Positions 4,738 to 6,557 of a DNA stretch of 6,557 nucleotides are shown in pieces. This DNA comes from Chlamydiia bacterium (GTDB lineage: Bacteria > Chlamydiota > Chlamydiia > Chlamydiales > FEN-1388). The first letter of the stretch is position 1; each line of letters begins with the position of its first letter. The notes below the pieces were generated by a model. That model ran no database searches. It saw nothing but the letters and a program-made list of their open reading frames with translations, and was not told the DNA's origin. Location of the stretch: NCBI GenBank assembly GCA_023269335.1, contig JAHFTM010000106.1, forward strand, positions 1 through 6,557. The letters are read 5' to 3'. The position numbers and the translations under genes were made by a program.

Positions 4738-6192
4738 ATGCAAAAAATGGTTGTTAGGGCTGCCTCTTTCTTGTTTTTTAGTATACAAATCACACAGCTT
4801 ACAGCTTTTTCTGTCACTCATCCGACGCACTCTGCTGTAGGATCATCGACTCACTCTACTGTTAGAAGGTCAGCACATTCGAGTAGGACAATAGCTGCCT
4901 CTCCTCCAGCGCTTTTAGAGATTAAAACACACAAAAGAGCCCCTGTTGAGGGACGCATTTTAGAACAAAAGCTAAAAAGCTACATACGATCGAGTGATTT
5001 TTATAGCTTAGGACTTACTGCAAGAGATATCGTGCGAGATGGAGTCACTCTTGAAAGAGTAAAGCAAATTGCAGTTCAGGCAGGTTTTACGCCCCTTGTT
5101 CGGGCCGTTAATGCTACCACAGCAATTATCAAAGAGCATCGTGAGCTTGGTCTTAATGAACCAGAACTTATTCAAATGGCAGTCTTTATTGAAACGATCT
5201 TCCCATATTTTATAGATAAAAAAAGATACTATTTAAGTCCTGATGAAACCGGGCTTTTATGTGCCATTGAGTATGATCCTTTGACGCAGTATCGTTTTAT
5301 TCATTTAGGCTATGATCACGCTACACGTTTAGGAAAAGGTGCGTATAAGACAGTCACGAAGTCAGTTCTTTATAAGGAAAGGCATCCCGGAGTGGTTGCT
5401 CGCTGCAAACAAACTGAGGAGATTAATTATGAACTGGAGATGACGCAAAAGGTGCAAGGGCTTCCAGGGATAGTCAAGATCTGTGCTCATACAAGCCATC
5501 AAGAAAATGAGACTACCTATCATACGCTTTTTTGCAAGTTGTATAATCCAGGGTCATTATCACGTGTACTTGACAGAGGAAAGTATAGTTTTACTGTGAA
5601 AGAAAAAATGACTATCGCATTAAATATTTTAAAGGGTCTAGAAGGTTTGCAAACACATGGCATAGTGCATAAAGATTTGGGAACACAAAACTATTTGATC
5701 GATATTGCTAAAAAGCGCAAAGGTAGAACGCGCAAAATAGATGCAGTCATTTCTGATCTTGGCTGCAGCATTTTTGCACAGGATGCAGCTGGAGTACGGG
5801 CACAAGGGCACTCTGCCTACACATCTCCTGAAGCAATTTTTGTGAGTAAAATGAAAGGTGAAGACTATTTCCGTTCAGATCTCTTTGCCGTAGGCTGCCT
5901 TTTTTACCAGATATTCTATGAGAAGAGGCCTAAGTGGGTGAACTCTAAGTATATCAAAAGTGATAAGAGTGAAGAGGAGCGTTATAAAAAGCATGTGAGT
6001 ATCATCTTAAAAGAGACAAAAGCAAGACACCGTTTCCTTTCAAGAAAACTAGCCAGTGGGTATGATCTAAGCCCTAAAGAAGAGTTTGAATGCATGATTT
6101 TACGTATGTGCAGCCCCAATCCTCTTGAGCGTGGCACAGCACAGGAGTACCGCTTAAAAGTAGAGCAGCTTATCGGCAGAGTTCGTGTTTGA
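4738..6192 (+). CDS. Exported WNK-like protein kinase, paralogue 3 (closest to eukaryotic WNK loop)
   Basis: This 484-residue protein starts with a signal peptide (hydrophobic core about 8-24, possible cleavage after LTA at 21-23). A Ser/Thr/His-rich, probably disordered segment follows (about 26-57), containing three imperfect 8-residue repeats (30-53). A helical domain (about 74-160) matches that of paralogue 1. Then come KKRYYL (161-166) and EYDPLT...FIHL (178-190). The glycine loop GKGAYKTVTK (199-208) is strikingly like the WNK1 sequence GRGSFKTVYK, with K204 aligned to the WNK catalytic lysine; VARC (220-223) matches WNK VAWC, with cysteine in place of the beta-3 lysine. The alpha-C glutamate is probably E232. 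The catalytic loop is HKDLGTQN (311-318), followed by DLG (340-342), SPE (363-365), D381 and R465. Glycine at D+2 of the catalytic loop is unusual, so activity is uncertain. It has its own ribosome-binding site and a structured leader, unlike the overlapping paralogue 2. Confidence 0.85.
   Translation: MQKMVVRAASFLFFSIQITQLTAFSVTHPTHSAVGSSTHSTVRRSAHSSRTIAASPPALLEIKTHKRAPVEGRILEQKLKSYIRSSDFYSLGLTARDIVRDGVTLERVKQIAVQAGFTPLVRAVNATTAIIKEHRELGLNEPELIQMAVFIETIFPYFIDKKRYYLSPDETGLLCAIEYDPLTQYRFIHLGYDHATRLGKGAYKTVTKSVLYKERHPGVVARCKQTEEINYELEMTQKVQGLPGIVKICAHTSHQENETTYHTLFCKLYNPGSLSRVLDRGKYSFTVKEKMTIALNILKGLEGLQTHGIVHKDLGTQNYLIDIAKKRKGRTRKIDAVISDLGCSIFAQDAAGVRAQGHSAYTSPEAIFVSKMKGEDYFRSDLFAVGCLFYQIFYEKRPKWVNSKYIKSDKSEEERYKKHVSIILKETKARHRFLSRKLASGYDLSPKEEFECMILRMCSPNPLERGTAQEYRLKVEQLIGRVRV
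4825..4896 (+). repeat. Three imperfect 24-nt coding repeats in kinase 3
   Basis: Residues 30-53 read as THSAVGSS, THSTVRRS and AHSSRTIA, three consecutive 8-residue units of Ser/Thr/His-rich sequence after the signal peptide. The third unit is the most diverged. Neither sibling kinase has this segment. It is probably an unstructured linker. Confidence 0.45.
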
Positions 6193-6400
6193 ATAGGGTA
6201 TCAAAATTAATTTGAGGTGCAGGTGGTATCCATTTACTAACGGCTCCACCTTTAAGCAGGATACTATCATCTCATACGTAAATTCCGCTCCAAGGAAGTG
6301 AGGCAAATCACCACAGCATTGGAAGGTGTTTTTTGAAAGAAAAAATTCAGTGACTTGCTTATTTATAGTTAAATTATAATTATTTTTTATATTAATTATC

Positions 6401-6430
6401 TTGATACTTTATTGTTTTATTATGTATAAT
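6401..6430 (+). promoter_or_regulatory. Consensus-like promoter of the gene at 6475
   Basis: TTGATA (6401-6406; one mismatch to TTGACA) is followed after 18 nt by a perfect TATAAT (6425-6430). Transcription would start near 6437, giving a leader of about 38 nt. The AT-rich DNA upstream would help as an UP-like element. This is the best promoter match in the window and implies the next gene is transcribed independently of the kinases. Confidence 0.6.
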
Positions 6431-6464
6431 TATTTAATAATTTATTATAACTAGTTTAAAGCTT

Positions 6465-6468
6465 GAGG
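6465..6468 (+). promoter_or_regulatory. Ribosome-binding site of the gene at 6475
   Basis: GAGG ends 6 nt before the ATG at 6475, at good spacing, and with the upstream promoter supports a real gene start. Confidence 0.6.
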
Positions 6469-6474
6469 TGTTGT

Positions 6475-6557
6475 ATGTCATTGAGAGTACTAGGTGGAGA
6501 AGGCCAAGATAGAGATCTTTTAGAGGCAATGGTAGCATCGATACAGCAATTTTCAGC
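6475..6557 (+). CDS. Start of an unidentified protein (cut by window edge)
   Basis: An ATG preceded by GAGG at 6-nt spacing and a near-consensus promoter opens a frame with no stop through the window end, 27 full codons. The protein begins MSLRVLGGEGQDRDLLEAMV. There is no hydrophobic export signal, unlike the kinases to its left, and no motif I recognise. The residues from about 12 onward look helical. Product unknown. Confidence 0.55.
   Translation, partial: MSLRVLGGEGQDRDLLEAMVASIQQFS

Larger units (their letters stand above)
6193..6474. other. Intergenic region of 282 nt, no convincing gene
   Basis: The first half (6193-6340) has mixed composition. GGTGGTATCC (6222-6231) can pair with GGATACTATC (6259-6268) as a 10-bp RNA stem with two G-U pairs around a 27-nt loop; AGGTGG (6221-6226) with CCACCT (6246-6251) is a competing alternative. 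Neither is followed by a clear U tract. The second half (about 6355-6460) is extremely AT-rich and carries the promoter of the next gene. No tRNA, insertion sequence or sizeable reading frame is seen. Confidence 0.5.

Noticed and set aside
5407..5409. K224 of kinase 3 as a shifted VAIK lysine
   Set aside because: It is one residue out of register (ARCK), so its side chain should face the other way, and the siblings have D and V there. Not excluded without a structure, but less likely than K204.
1992..6192. The three kinases as pseudogenes or inert pseudokinases because the VAIK lysine is missing
   Set aside because: All frames are intact, the other catalytic residues (HxD Asp, loop Asn, metal-binding Asp) are kept, and a replacement lysine is invariant in the glycine loop.
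6309..6334. Rho-independent terminator after kinase 3 (CACC...GGTG followed by six T)
   Set aside because: The stem is only 4 bp with a 12-nt loop, too weak to call despite the T run.
1..6557. CRISPR array, insertion sequence, tRNA or rRNA
   Set aside because: No regularly spaced direct repeats, transposase frame, cloverleaf or rRNA-like sequence was seen.

Overview
The window looks like part of a chlamydial chromosome, most likely from an amoeba-associated (Parachlamydia-like) relative rather than a classical Chlamydia. This is inference. The base composition is fairly AT-rich, genes are tightly packed, the signal-peptide and POTRA-type N-terminus at the left edge indicates a Gram-negative envelope, and a complete tetrapyrrole gene (hemL) sits beside several eukaryotic-like protein kinases, a combination typical of intracellular bacteria. 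No species can be fixed from the sequence alone.

Layout. On the minus strand at the left edge is the N-terminal 192 codons of a TamA/BamA-type outer-membrane assembly protein. A 131-bp divergent intergenic region separates it from hemL; it holds two candidate promoters that share -35 sequence and a perfect 16-bp palindrome. hemL (709-2019, +) encodes glutamate-1-semialdehyde 2,1-aminomutase with an intact PLP-lysine motif. Three paralogous kinase-like genes follow on the same strand. The first (1992-3356) overlaps hemL by 28 nt, the second (3347-4561) overlaps the first by 10 nt, and the third (4738-6192) follows a 176-nt gap with nested inverted repeats that could mask its ribosome-binding site. 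After a 282-nt AT-rich intergenic region with a strong consensus-like promoter, an unidentified gene begins at 6475 and runs off the window.

The notable system is the kinase trio. Each has an N-terminal hydrophobic export signal, a shared pre-kinase module (KKxYYL ... EYDPxT ... FIHL) and a full kinase fold. In all three the usual VAIK lysine is missing (L, L, C). In all three the third glycine of the glycine loop is replaced by lysine (GxGxxKxV). That is the arrangement that defines eukaryotic WNK ('with no lysine') kinases, where the catalytic lysine moved from strand beta-3 to beta-2. The copies differ in catalytic-loop and DFG residues: copy 2 keeps HRDLKxEN and DFG, copies 1 and 3 have HKDLH/HKDLG and DLG. 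I infer a family of exported, host-directed WNK-like kinases expanded by tandem duplication. hemL and kinases 1 and 2 probably share a transcript; kinase 3 may be read through or separately controlled.
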